In this document: positions 6,608 to 14,077 of the stretch, piece after piece
Numbering within the stretch: position 1 is the stretch's first letter
How the letters are laid out: every line of letters starts with the position of its first letter
DNA from: WHSM01 sp050701815
Lineage (GTDB): Bacteria; Actinomycetota; Actinomycetes; Mycobacteriales; Micromonosporaceae
Assembly (NCBI GenBank): GCA_050701815.1
Contig: JBOGDL010000521.1
Location: 1 to 16,865, forward strand
Direction: 5' to 3'
DNA length: 16,865 bases
Made by a program: the position numbers and the translations under genes
Notes under the pieces: generated by a model
What the model was told of the DNA's origin: nothing
The model's input: the letters and a program-made list of their open reading frames with translations, nothing else
The model's database searches: none

Positions 6608-7099
6608 GTGCCCACGCATGGCGTCGTATACGTTCATTCGTGCCCGCCCGCTGTGTGTCCACACGTGGAGTGGGCAATTTCGCGTGTCCTCGCCACACCT
6701 GTGCGGCTGCGGTGGACAGCGCAGCCTGCCGACGTGTCGACGCAGCGCGCCGAGTGCACCTGGTCGGGTCGCAGCGGCACCGGTGGTCAGCTCGCCACCG
6801 CGTTGCGGCAATGGCCGATGATCCGGTTTGAGGTCACCGAAGAGCCCAGCCCCGGCGTCGACGGTGAGCGGATCATGCACGTGCCGGGCCGTGGCGCCTT
6901 CCGGGCCACCATGAGCGCGAACGGCGACATCATGGTCTCCGAGGACCGGCTCCGGGCGTTGCTCACCCAGGCGACAGCGGCGGACGCTCTCGCTCACGGC
7001 CTCGACAAGCTGTTGGGCAGCGCGTGGGACGCGGAGCTGGAGGCGTACCGACACGCCGGCGAAGGCGCGCCGGTGACCTGGCTTACCCAGGCAGGGTGA
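6608..7099 (+). CDS. DUF3145 family protein
   Basis: 163 aa from GTG 6608, with GGGAGG at 6597-6602 and a five-base spacer. The long upstream in-frame extension is rejected because family members begin at this THGVVYVHSCP motif. It matches the DUF3145 family of actinomycetes along its whole length: VVYVHSCPPAVCPHVEWA (6-23), TWSGRSGTGGQLA (51-63), RFEVTEEPSPGVDGER (73-88), GAFRATMSANGDIMVSEDRL (96-115) and an acidic helical C-terminus. The function is unknown. Two conserved cysteines (Cys12, Cys17) and two histidines (His10, His19) near the N-terminus could bind metal, but this is not established. From memory, genes of this family commonly lie beside the fab operon in actinomycetes, as here, hinting at a link with lipid or envelope metabolism. 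The gene is followed 13 bases later by the GH3 lipoprotein gene, so the two are probably co-transcribed. Confidence 0.88.
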   Translation: MPTHGVVYVHSCPPAVCPHVEWAISRVLATPVRLRWTAQPADVSTQRAECTWSGRSGTGGQLATALRQWPMIRFEVTEEPSPGVDGERIMHVPGRGAFRATMSANGDIMVSEDRLRALLTQATAADALAHGLDKLLGSAWDAELEAYRHAGEGAPVTWLTQAG

Positions 7100-7107
7100 A
7101 TACCCTG
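7092..7107 (+). other. Small hairpin spanning the DUF3145 stop codon
   Basis: CAGGGT (7092-7097) and ACCCTG (7102-7107) are perfect complements around the loop GAAT. The hairpin contains the DUF3145 TGA (7097-7099) and ends five bases before the GTG of the GH3 gene at 7113, where a ribosome binding site would normally lie. It could modulate re-initiation at the downstream gene or act as a weak attenuator. Confidence 0.4.
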
Positions 7108-7112
7108 TTCGG

Positions 7113-8819
7113 GTGCCTCTACGTCTGACATCTCTGGCTGTGTGCTCGGCGCTGGTGGTCGCCAGCTTCGCGACCGGCTGCTCCCCTGGCCAGCCCGACG
7201 CCGGGGGAGACACGCCGGCGCCCCGCCGCACTGGCCCCCCGGTCGCGCGGGCTGCCGCCATCGCCAAGAGCCTCAACCAGACCCAGCTTGTGGGCCAGGT
7301 GCTGATGCCCTTCGTGTACGGCGACCACGCGAGCAAGATCAGCGACGCCTCCGCCGCAGCCAACCTGGAGGCGTACGGCGCCAGCACGCCAGCGAAGGTG
7401 CTCCGGCGCTACCAGTTGGGCGGGCTGATCCTGGTGAGCCAATCCGCCGACCCCACCAGCTCGACCAACCCGACCACAAACGTGGACTCGCCGAAGCAGG
7501 TGCGCGAGCTCACCAGCGGCCTGCAACACGCCGCGACAAAGCTGGGTGTGGCGCGGAATGCGGGCGAGCCCATGCCGTTGCTGATCGGCACTGACCAGGA
7601 GCATGGCGTGGTGACCCGGATCCGCGACGGCATGACGTTGCTGCCCACCGCGGCCGGCTTCGGCGCCGCCGCAGATCCGGCACTCACCGAGCGTGCCTGG
7701 AAAATGGGAGGAGGTGAGTTGTCGGCGGTCGGTGTCAATGTCGACTTCGCTCCCAGCGCGGACGTGATCGGTTCCGCCGGCAACCAGGTGATCGGCTCCC
7801 GCTCGTACGGGTCGGATCCGGCGCAGGTGGCTAAGCAGGTGCGGGCGGCGGTGCGCGGGTTGCAGGGCGCCGGGGTGGCCGCCGCGCTGAAGCACTTCCC
7901 CGGCCACGGGCACACCACCGCAGACAGCCACAGCGAGTTGCCGCTGCTGGCGTACCACAAAGACACGCTTTCCCGTCAGGACCTGCCGCCGTTCCAGGCC
8001 GGGATCGCGGAAGACGCCGGGCTGGTGATGTCAGGCCACCTGGACGTACGCGGGATCGACCCCGGGGTGGCGGCGACCTTCTCTCGCAAGGTGCTGATCG
8101 GCTTGCTGCGCCAGAAGCTGGGCTTCGACGGCGTGGTGGTCTCGGACGCTATGAACATGGAACCGGCCCGGAAATGGGGGCCAGGCGAGGCCGCGGTGCG
8201 CGCCGTGTTGGCGGGCAATGATCTGCTGCTGATGCCGCCGGACCTGGACGCGGCGCAACGGGGGCTGCTGCGCGCCATGAAATCCGGACGGCTGCCGCGG
8301 GAACGCATGGTGCAGGCGGTGACCCGGATCCTCACCCTGAAGCTCCACCTCGCTGGCGAGCGGCAAGCGAACCTGTCCGCGGTGGGCAGCGCCCCCCATC
8401 AGGAGGTCGCCGCTGAGGCCGCGAAGGCCGCGGTCACGGTGTTGCGTGGCAGCTGCGGCAGCGCCCTGGTGTCCGGCTCAGCGCAGGTCACCGGCGGCCT
8501 CGAGGAGCAGCGGAAGTGGCTGGCGGAGGGATTGCGCGAGCACGGGGTCAAGGTCGCCGACGACGGCCCCGCGGTCCATCTCACCGGGTACGGGGACACC
8601 GCCGAGGACCTGGCGTCCGATGCCGCTGTCACCGTGGGTATGGACACCCCGTACCTGTTGGCGAAGGCCAAATCCCCGGCGGTGGTGGCGGCGTACGGAG
8701 GAAACCGCTTTGCGATGCGTGCCGCCGCCGCGGTGATCGCCGGCGCTGGAAAAGCGTCTGGCCGGTCCCCGGCGCCGGTCGACGGGCTTCCTCGCACCGC
8801 CTGCGGCAACGCGGCCTGA
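7113..8819 (+). CDS. GH3-family lipoprotein, beta-N-acetylhexosaminidase (NagZ-like)
   Basis: 568 aa from GTG 7113. Residues 1-22 form a lipoprotein signal (basic n-region, hydrophobic 7-20, FATG before Cys23), so the enzyme is probably anchored on the outer face of the membrane. The catalytic TIM barrel covers about 45-415. It contains the substrate-binding KHFPGHG (260-266), the DSH histidine/aspartate pair (271-273) typical of NagZ-type enzymes, and VSDAMNM (343-349) with Asp345 as the expected nucleophile. The usual DQEGG segment reads DQEHG (161-165). About 430-565 resembles a reduced C-terminal GH3 domain ending in a low-complexity tail. The expected reaction is removal of beta-linked N-acetylglucosamine from cell-wall fragments or other glycans. 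No clear Shine-Dalgarno sequence precedes the start. The signal peptide supports this start nonetheless. It is the last gene of the plus-strand pair and converges on fabF. Confidence 0.9.
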   Translation: MPLRLTSLAVCSALVVASFATGCSPGQPDAGGDTPAPRRTGPPVARAAAIAKSLNQTQLVGQVLMPFVYGDHASKISDASAAANLEAYGASTPAKVLRRYQLGGLILVSQSADPTSSTNPTTNVDSPKQVRELTSGLQHAATKLGVARNAGEPMPLLIGTDQEHGVVTRIRDGMTLLPTAAGFGAAADPALTERAWKMGGGELSAVGVNVDFAPSADVIGSAGNQVIGSRSYGSDPAQVAKQVRAAVRGLQGAGVAAALKHFPGHGHTTADSHSELPLLAYHKDTLSRQDLPPFQAGIAEDAGLVMSGHLDVRGIDPGVAATFSRKVLIGLLRQKLGFDGVVVSDAMNMEPARKWGPGEAAVRAVLAGNDLLLMPPDLDAAQRGLLRAMKSGRLPRERMVQAVTRILTLKLHLAGERQANLSAVGSAPHQEVAAEAAKAAVTVLRGSCGSALVSGSAQVTGGLEEQRKWLAEGLREHGVKVADDGPAVHLTGYGDTAEDLASDAAVTVGMDTPYLLAKAKSPAVVAAYGGNRFAMRAAAAVIAGAGKASGRSPAPVDGLPRTACGNAA

Positions 8820-8848
8820 GCCGGCTGCGGCAAGGCGGCCTGAGGAGT
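8801..8848. repeat. 24-bp tandem duplication across the GH3 stop codon
   Basis: The unit beginning CTGCGGCAACGCGGCCTGAG (8801-8824) is followed directly by a copy with few changes, CTGCGGCAAGGCGGCCTGAG (8825-8848). The first unit carries the final codons and TGA of the GH3 gene, and the second carries a second TGA outside the gene. No strong terminator hairpin is evident in the 68-base convergent spacer to fabF. Confidence 0.8.
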
Positions 8849-8887
8849 TCGCCGACAAGCCCGGGATTCGGCCTACGCGTCAGGGAT

Positions 8888-10144
8888 TCAAGGGCGTGTG
8901 AACACCAGCGCGGCGTTGTGCCCGCCAAAGCCGAACGAGTTGTTCAGCGCGACCGGGATGTCCACCTTGCGAGCCCCGTCAGTGACCACGTCCAGGTCCA
9001 GGCCGTCATCCGGGTCCTCCAAGTTGATGGTGGGAGGCACGATCGACTGGTGCACCGCCAGGATCGCGGCAATCGACTCCACCGCGCCGGCGGCGCCCAG
9101 CAGATGCCCGGTCATCGACTTCGTCGAGGTGATCGCGGCGTTGCCGCCGATCGACTTTCGCAGCGCCCCCACCTCGGCCATGTCCCCGATCGGGGTGGAC
9201 GTGGCGTGCGCGTTGACGTGCCGCACGTCGGACCCGCTGAGGTCGGCATCGCGCAACGCGAACTCGATGGCCCGGATCGCGCCCCGCCCCTCGGGGTCCG
9301 GCTGCACCATGTCGTACGCGTCTGCGCTGAGCCCGGCGCCGGCGAACCTGGCGTACACCCTCGCGCCGCGCGCCTTGGCGTGATCGGCCCGTTCCAGCAC
9401 CACAATTCCAGCGCCTTCACCCAGCACAAAACCGTCTCGGGCCTTGTCCCACGGGCGGGAGGCGCGTTCTGGCTCGTCGTTACGGGTCGACATCGCCCGC
9501 ATCGAAGCGAATCCGGCCAACGGGAGTGGGTGGATAACGGCCTCCACCCCTCCGGCCACCACCACGTCGGCGCGCCCGGCCCGGATCATGTCCAGCCCCC
9601 AGGCCAGGGCCTCCGCGCCGGTGGCGCAGGCGCTGGCCGGGCAGTGGACGCCGGCCCGTGCTTTCACCAGGAGCCCCACGTGAGCAGCGGGCCCGTTGGG
9701 CATCAGCATCGGAATGGTGTGCGGCGAGACTCGCCGCGGGCCGTGGGCCTCCAGGATGTCGTCCTGCCCGAGCAGGGTCAGAGCACCCCCGATGCCACTG
9801 CCCACCACGACGCCAAGCCGCTCCGGGTCAATGTCCGCCCCGCTGGCCTCGTCGGCGGGCTGGTCTCGGTCGCTGAACCCGGCGTCAGCCCAGGCCTCCC
9901 GCGCCGCGATCAGGGCAACCTGCTCGCTCCGGTCGAGCCTGCGGGCCTTTACTCGCTCGATCTTTGAGGAAGGCTCCTCGGCGAGTCTGCCGGCGATCCG
10001 CACCGGCAAACTCTCGGCCCATTCCTCGGTGAGCGAGGTGACGCCCGAGCGGCCAGCGATCAGGGCGTCCCAGGTCGCCGCGACGTCGCCCCCGAGCGGG
10101 GTCGTCGCGCCGAGCCCGGTAACCACCACATCGGTCTTGGTCAC
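8888..10144 (-). CDS. fabF: 3-oxoacyl-[acyl-carrier-protein] synthase II (KAS II)
   Basis: 418 aa from GTG (first base 10144), with GAGGA about six bases upstream. It carries out the elongating Claisen condensation of acyl-enzyme with malonyl-ACP in type II fatty acid synthesis, in the cytoplasm. The Cys-His-His triad plus lysine is complete: Cys173 in SACATGAEA, His313 in NAHATSTPIGD, and Lys342 and His347 in KSMTGHLLGAAGA. The C-terminal NNSFGFGGHNAALVF (401-415) is also standard. Length is normal for the family. It is last in the minus-strand cluster, 38 bases after acpP, and is expected to be co-transcribed with fabD, fabH and acpP. The only close alternative, a polyketide ketosynthase of a secondary-metabolite cluster, is made unlikely by the housekeeping context. 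Confidence 0.97.
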   Translation of the reverse strand: MTKTDVVVTGLGATTPLGGDVAATWDALIAGRSGVTSLTEEWAESLPVRIAGRLAEEPSSKIERVKARRLDRSEQVALIAAREAWADAGFSDRDQPADEASGADIDPERLGVVVGSGIGGALTLLGQDDILEAHGPRRVSPHTIPMLMPNGPAAHVGLLVKARAGVHCPASACATGAEALAWGLDMIRAGRADVVVAGGVEAVIHPLPLAGFASMRAMSTRNDEPERASRPWDKARDGFVLGEGAGIVVLERADHAKARGARVYARFAGAGLSADAYDMVQPDPEGRGAIRAIEFALRDADLSGSDVRHVNAHATSTPIGDMAEVGALRKSIGGNAAITSTKSMTGHLLGAAGAVESIAAILAVHQSIVPPTINLEDPDDGLDLDVVTDGARKVDIPVALNNSFGFGGHNAALVFTRP

Positions 10145-10182
10145 AGTGCGTCCTCGCGTCCTTGTCTCAACTGGTGTGTGGG

Positions 10183-10422
10183 TCAGCTGTTCTTCTCGAT
10201 GAAGGTCACCGCGTCGCCAACGGTCTTGAGGTTCTGCACCTCGTCGTCGGGGATCTTGACGTCGAACTTCTGCTCGGCGGCCATCACGACCTCCACCATC
10301 GACAGCGAGTCGACGTCCAGCTCGTCGGTGAACGACTTCTCCTCGGCGACGTCGTCCGGCATCACACCAGCGACCTCTTCCAGGATTTCGGCCAGGCCTT
10401 CGCGAATCTCGTCCCGGGTCAT
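10183..10422 (-). CDS. acpP: Acyl carrier protein
   Basis: 79 aa from ATG (first base 10422), preceded by AAGGAAGGA at good spacing. The open frame continues far upstream, but only this part encodes the carrier. It is acidic and helical, with DSL at 38-40. Ser39 is the 4'-phosphopantetheine attachment site. As ACP of fatty acid synthase it carries the growing acyl chain as a thioester between FabD, FabH and FabF. The length and the acidic helix 2 after the DSL motif (MVEVVMAAEQKFDVKIPDDE, 42-61) are typical of primary-metabolism ACP. It lies between fabH (98 bases upstream) and fabF. The longer gap before it may allow separate control of the high ACP level usually needed. Confidence 0.97.
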   Translation of the reverse strand: MTRDEIREGLAEILEEVAGVMPDDVAEEKSFTDELDVDSLSMVEVVMAAEQKFDVKIPDDEVQNLKTVGDAVTFIEKNS

Positions 10423-10501
10423 GTGAGTTCCTTCCTTTGTGGGCCCGTGCCAGTCGGTCACGGGTGAGCTGATCCGCGCCTGTGTGACGCGGGGTTGGTC
10501 G

Positions 10502-10524
10502 TTGACCGTGAAGATCAGGGTCAA
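10502..10524 (-). other. Inverted repeat at the fabH stop codon
   Basis: TTGACC (10502-10507) and GGTCAA (10519-10524) are perfect complements separated by 11 bases, and the repeat overlaps the fabH TGA (10521-10523). The stem is only six pairs, so it is at most a weak attenuator or processing site in the fabH-acpP spacer. On the minus strand the arm TTGACC also resembles a -35 box, but no fitting -10 follows. Confidence 0.25.
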
Positions 10525-11456
10525 GGGCAACGAATCACTTGTCCGGCGTACGTGAGGCCGCCGCCGAACCCGAACAGCAGCACCGGCGCCCCGGAGGGGA
10601 TCTCGCGTCGTTCCACCAACTTCGACAGCGCCAGCGGAATCGACGCCGCCGACGTGTTGCCGGAATCCACGATGTCCTTGGCGATCACCGCGTTCTCGGC
10701 GCCGAGCTTGCGGCCCAGCGGTTCGATGATCCTGAGGTTGGCCTGGTGTGGCACGAACGCGGCGAGCTCGGACGGCTTCACCCCGGCCCGCTCGCATGCC
10801 TTCGCGGCCAGCGCCGGCAGCTCGAACGTCGCCCACCGGAACACCGACTGGCCAGCCTGAACGATGTGGGGATGCCAGCCTTCGATCAGCACCGCCTCGC
10901 CCTTTTCGGGGTCAGAGCCCCACAGCACCGGGCCGATGCCCGGCTCCTCAGCGCCCGCCACCACGGCGGCGCCAGCGCCGTCCGCGAAGATCACCGCGGT
11001 GGAGCGGTCGGTCCAGTCGGTGATCTCGGAGAGCTTCTCGGCCCCGATCACCAGCGCGTTGCGGGCGGCGTCCGCGCGGATCGCGTGGTCGGCCGTGGCC
11101 AGCCCGTAGGAGAATCCGGAGCACGCCGTGTTCAGGTCGTACGCGGCGGGCGCCTTGATGCCGAGCATCCCGGCCACCCGCGATGCCACGTTCGGGCACC
11201 GGTCCATCGAGGAGCAGGTGGCGACCACGACCAGGTCGATGTCTCCGGCGGTGAGCCCGGATCCCGCCAACGCCTTCTCCGCGGCGGCGGCCGCCATGTC
11301 GGCGACCGTCTCGTGCTCGGCGACCCGGCGGCTGCGAATGCCGACCCGGGAGCGGATCCACTCGTCGTTGGTGTCGATGGTCTTGGCCAGATCGTCGTTG
11401 GTGACCACCTTGGATGGCTGGTAGTGCCCCAGCGCCAGGATCCGTGACCCGTTCAT
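10521..11456 (-). CDS. fabH: 3-oxoacyl-[acyl-carrier-protein] synthase III (KAS III)
   Basis: 311 aa from ATG (first base 11456). The ATG overlaps the fabD TGA by four bases (ATGA), and AGGAG lies eight bases upstream. The open frame runs 27 codons further back into fabD, but family alignment and the binding site favour this start. It condenses an acyl-CoA starter with malonyl-ACP, the first step of fatty acid synthesis. In actinomycetes starters are often branched. The Cys-His-Asn triad is intact: Cys112 in NTACSGF, His237 in FVPHQANLRI and Asn267 in DSGNTSAASIPLAL. The N-terminal ILALGHYQPSKVVTN and the C-terminal LLFGFGGGLTYAG are typical. Length is slightly short of the E. coli enzyme. 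It is translationally coupled to fabD, so the two are probably made in fixed ratio. Confidence 0.97.
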   Translation of the reverse strand: MNGSRILALGHYQPSKVVTNDDLAKTIDTNDEWIRSRVGIRSRRVAEHETVADMAAAAAEKALAGSGLTAGDIDLVVVATCSSMDRCPNVASRVAGMLGIKAPAAYDLNTACSGFSYGLATADHAIRADAARNALVIGAEKLSEITDWTDRSTAVIFADGAGAAVVAGAEEPGIGPVLWGSDPEKGEAVLIEGWHPHIVQAGQSVFRWATFELPALAAKACERAGVKPSELAAFVPHQANLRIIEPLGRKLGAENAVIAKDIVDSGNTSAASIPLALSKLVERREIPSGAPVLLFGFGGGLTYAGQVIRCP

Positions 11457-12637
11457 CGCCGCACTCCTGTCTCTGGGTGTGAGAACCGCGCCAAAGGCGT
11501 GCCAGCGGCCACCGGGTTCTCGGGTTGGGCCAACCACTCAACGAGCACCCCGTCTGAGCTCGCGAGGACTTCCTCGCCGCCGCGCCGGTTGACGACCTGC
11601 CCAATCACCTGGCCCGCCTTCACCGAGGCGCCTTCAGCGATCAGGCCGGGCTGGAACGCACCCGCGGCGTTGGCCACCGTCACCTGGAAGCGCGCCGCCG
11701 GCGCCGGGCGCGCTGGGGCGCCGAGTCGTGCGATCAGGTCGCGCGCGGCGTCCAGATCGTCTGGAGTCTTCACGGCGACAATCTCCGGCGCGCCAGCGCT
11801 GGTTCGCAGGCCCCGCTTGGCGAGCCCCGCCAGCGTCCCCGCGGGCGGCAGTTCGATCACTCCGGTGACACCCAGCTCGACCATCGAGGCCATGCACAGG
11901 TCCCACCGCACGGGCGCGGTCACCTGGCGCACCAGACGGGTGAGCATGTCCGGACCGCTGCCGACGGCGGCGCCGTCGGCGTTGGAGAGCAGGATCCGGG
12001 TTGGCTCGGCCGGAGCGATGCCGCCGGCGATCGCCTCCAGGGCTTCTTGGGCCGGCTTCATGTGCGGGGTGTGGAACGCGCCCGCCACCTTCAGCGGCGT
12101 GACTCGGGAGCTGGCGGGAGGGTTCGCGGTGAGCTTTTCCAGGTTGTTCAGCGGACCCGCGGCCACGATCTGGCCGGCGCCGTTGTGGTTCGCGACGTGA
12201 AGACCGTGCTCGGAGATTCGGGCGGCCACGTCCTCGGCTTCGCCGCCGAGCACCGCGCTCATCCCGGTCGCCTCCACCGCGCAGGCCGCGGCCATCTCGC
12301 GGCCTCGCGCCGCTGCGAACGCGATTGCGGTCTCGGGGTTGATCACCCCGGCCATCGCCGCGGCGGCAAGCTCGCCGACGCTGTGCCCGGCGACTGCGGG
12401 GACGTCGTGCATCGGAAGCTGCGACGCCGCGAGCAGGCCGGCTGCCACCAGCAACGGCTGGGTCTTCGCGGTGTCACGCACTTCGTCGGCGTCGGCTTCT
12501 GTGCCTAGGCGCACCAGATCAAGGCCGGCCAGCGCCGACTGCCACCGCAGCCGCGCGGCGGCGCCGGGAAGGTCGAGCCAGGGTGTCAGGAATCCGGGCT
12601 TCTGAGAGCCCTGTCCGGGAGCAAGCATTACAAGCAC
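11453..12637 (-). CDS. fabD: Malonyl-CoA:ACP S-malonyltransferase with C-terminal biotinyl/lipoyl-like domain
   Basis: 394 aa from GTG (first base 12637). An ATG three codons later (12628) is the alternative, and neither has a Shine-Dalgarno sequence. It transfers malonyl from malonyl-CoA to ACP. The acyltransferase domain (1-308) has APGQGSQ (6-12), the nucleophile Ser86 in GHSVGEL, and His189 in GAFHTPH. FabD is normally about 310 aa. Here a Pro/Ala linker (308-315) leads to about 75 further residues (316-390) resembling a biotinyl/lipoyl hammerhead: GAFQPGLIAEGASVKAGQVIG (326-346), then EEVLASSDGVLVEWL (355-369) and PVAAGTPLARF (375-385). The Met-Lys-Met tip that would carry biotin is replaced by NRRGGEE (350-356), so no cofactor is expected. 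The appended domain may dock a carboxylase or ACP, which is inference. It is the first gene of the fabD-fabH-acpP-fabF unit. Confidence 0.95.
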   Translation of the reverse strand: MLVMLAPGQGSQKPGFLTPWLDLPGAAARLRWQSALAGLDLVRLGTEADADEVRDTAKTQPLLVAAGLLAASQLPMHDVPAVAGHSVGELAAAAMAGVINPETAIAFAAARGREMAAACAVEATGMSAVLGGEAEDVAARISEHGLHVANHNGAGQIVAAGPLNNLEKLTANPPASSRVTPLKVAGAFHTPHMKPAQEALEAIAGGIAPAEPTRILLSNADGAAVGSGPDMLTRLVRQVTAPVRWDLCMASMVELGVTGVIELPPAGTLAGLAKRGLRTSAGAPEIVAVKTPDDLDAARDLIARLGAPARPAPAARFQVTVANAAGAFQPGLIAEGASVKAGQVIGQVVNRRGGEEVLASSDGVLVEWLAQPENPVAAGTPLARFSHPETGVRR

Positions 12638-12696
12638 ATCTGCACTGTGACCGATACTGACGAGTCACTTGGCAGCAGCCACGCACCAATCCCAAC

Positions 12697-12759
12697 CATC
12701 GAAATTGTAGAGATCCCACAAACCACGCGGTACGCCATTCCGAAATGTCCAGTTTCGGA
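12697..12759 (-). promoter_or_regulatory. Candidate fabD promoter with inverted repeat, possible FasR site
   Basis: On the minus strand TACAAT (12709 to 12704) is a good -10 box, implying a start near 12697, about 60 bases before fabD. No -35-like hexamer lies at the usual distance. A perfect inverted repeat TCCGAAA-N7-TTTCGGA occupies 12739-12759, centred near -52 from that start, the usual place for an activator. FasR of Streptomyces coelicolor is known to bind and activate the fabD promoter. Assigning this repeat to it is inference. The spacer (12638-12832) shows no gene. Confidence 0.5.
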
Positions 12760-12832
12760 GCGGGTAATACGGCGAGAGTTACCTCACAAGAGGCAAGCCC
12801 TGACGAGTTCGTCAAAGGACCGCATATGCACG

Positions 12833-14077
12833 CTACGTGTTCGGCTCGGGATCGTCCGGTGGCTTCGGCAGCGGCGCCGGGACCGGTGGCGACGACGGCG
12901 CCTGGTCAAGGCGGCCGATGGTGAGCCCGATGGCCAAGGCGTACCCGCCGCGAGGGGACACCGGGTTGAGCCCGGTGACGTCCGCGATCCGTCGCAGCCG
13001 GTACCGGACGGTGTTCGTGTGCACGTACAGGGCACGCGCGCTGCTCTCCAACACGCCACCGGCCACCATGAACGCGTCCAGGGTCTCCAGCAACTCGCCA
13101 CCGGCCCGAGCCAGAGCACCGTACACGTCAGAACGCAGGATGCGACGGGCCTCCGGATCGCCCGCCAACGCGCGTTCCGGGAGCAGCTCACCAGCCGCGA
13201 CCGGACGGGGCGCCTGCGGCCACGCCGGCGCCGCCCGGTAGCCGGCGAGCGCGGCCCGGGCCGACTCGGCGGCCTCGTCCAGCGAGCTGGCGGCGGGGCC
13301 GACCACCACCGGGCCGTCGCCAAAGCCGGACAACAGCTGACGGGTGGCTTCCAGGGGCGAAGCGGCGCCTCCCAGCACCGCGATCAGGCGGTCGCCGTGC
13401 ACCCCGCCCAACACCTCCACCCCGATCCGGCGCGCAGCCCGGTGCAAACCATGCAGCACCGCCCGGATCTCACCGCCGGGGGAGCGCCCCACCGCGACCG
13501 CCACCGGCGCCGCGTTGCTCCACCCCAGCGCCGCGGCGCGACTGGCCAGCACGTCGCCGGTGTCGCCGCGCAGCAGCGCGTCCACCAACAACGCCTGCAG
13601 CCGCGCGTCCCAGGCGCCGCGAGTCTCGGCCGCTCTGGCGTACACCCGGGCCGCCGCGAACGCGATCTCCCGGGAGAAGCGCAGCACCGCCTCCTGCAGC
13701 GCTCGTTCCTCGCCCGGGGCGGCGAGCCGTGGCACCTGCTCCTCCACCACCTCGATGGTGACCTTCACCAGTGCCACCGTGTGCTGCAGCGTGATCGACC
13801 GGGCCAGCTCCTGCGGCGCGGTGTCGAAGACCTCGTCGGAGACCTCAGCCGTTTCGGCGTGGGTGCGCAGCCACTCCACGAACGAGCGCACCCCGGCCTG
13901 CGCGACCAGCATCACCCAGGACCGCTGATCGGCGGGAAGCTCCCGAAACCACGGCAGCGTCGCCTCCATTCGGGCGACGCTCTGCGTGGCTAGCGAGCCG
14001 GCGGCGCGTTCGACATTGCGTACCGTCGCCGCCAGCGGCTCCGTCACGCCGGCGTCAACTGTCGCCACCAGTCTCAC
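12833..14077 (-). CDS. fasR: PucR-family transcriptional regulator of fatty acid synthesis (FasR-type)
   Basis: About 414 aa from GTG (first base 14077). An in-frame GTG at 14068 has GGTGA in front and may be the true start. Residues 40-180 are a helical N-terminal region, 185-260 fit the GGDEF-related middle domain seen in CdaR/PucR-type proteins, and 345-390 form the C-terminal PucR helix-turn-helix (LETLDAFMVAGGVLESSARA, then LYVHTNTVRYRLRRIADVTG). The C-terminus ends in an unusually proline-rich tail (392-414). In Streptomyces coelicolor the gene in this exact position, directly upstream of fabD, encodes FasR, an activator of the fab operon, and synteny supports the same role here. Its start overlaps the 3' end of aceE by 23 bases, so it is probably co-transcribed with pyruvate dehydrogenase. 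No transmembrane segment or signal peptide is present. Confidence 0.9.
   Translation of the reverse strand: MRLVATVDAGVTEPLAATVRNVERAAGSLATQSVARMEATLPWFRELPADQRSWVMLVAQAGVRSFVEWLRTHAETAEVSDEVFDTAPQELARSITLQHTVALVKVTIEVVEEQVPRLAAPGEERALQEAVLRFSREIAFAAARVYARAAETRGAWDARLQALLVDALLRGDTGDVLASRAAALGWSNAAPVAVAVGRSPGGEIRAVLHGLHRAARRIGVEVLGGVHGDRLIAVLGGAASPLEATRQLLSGFGDGPVVVGPAASSLDEAAESARAALAGYRAAPAWPQAPRPVAAGELLPERALAGDPEARRILRSDVYGALARAGGELLETLDAFMVAGGVLESSARALYVHTNTVRYRLRRIADVTGLNPVSPRGGYALAIGLTIGRLDQAPSSPPVPAPLPKPPDDPEPNT

Noticed and set aside
8516..9967. 483-codon plus-strand frame across the GH3 end and fabF
   Set aside because: It is an alternative-frame shadow of GH3 followed by the antisense of fabF, both of which are certain genes.
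12647..13993. 448-codon plus-strand frame opposite fasR
   Set aside because: Antisense shadow: starts in the fabD promoter spacer, lacks a ribosome binding site, and is Arg/Gln/His-rich without domains.
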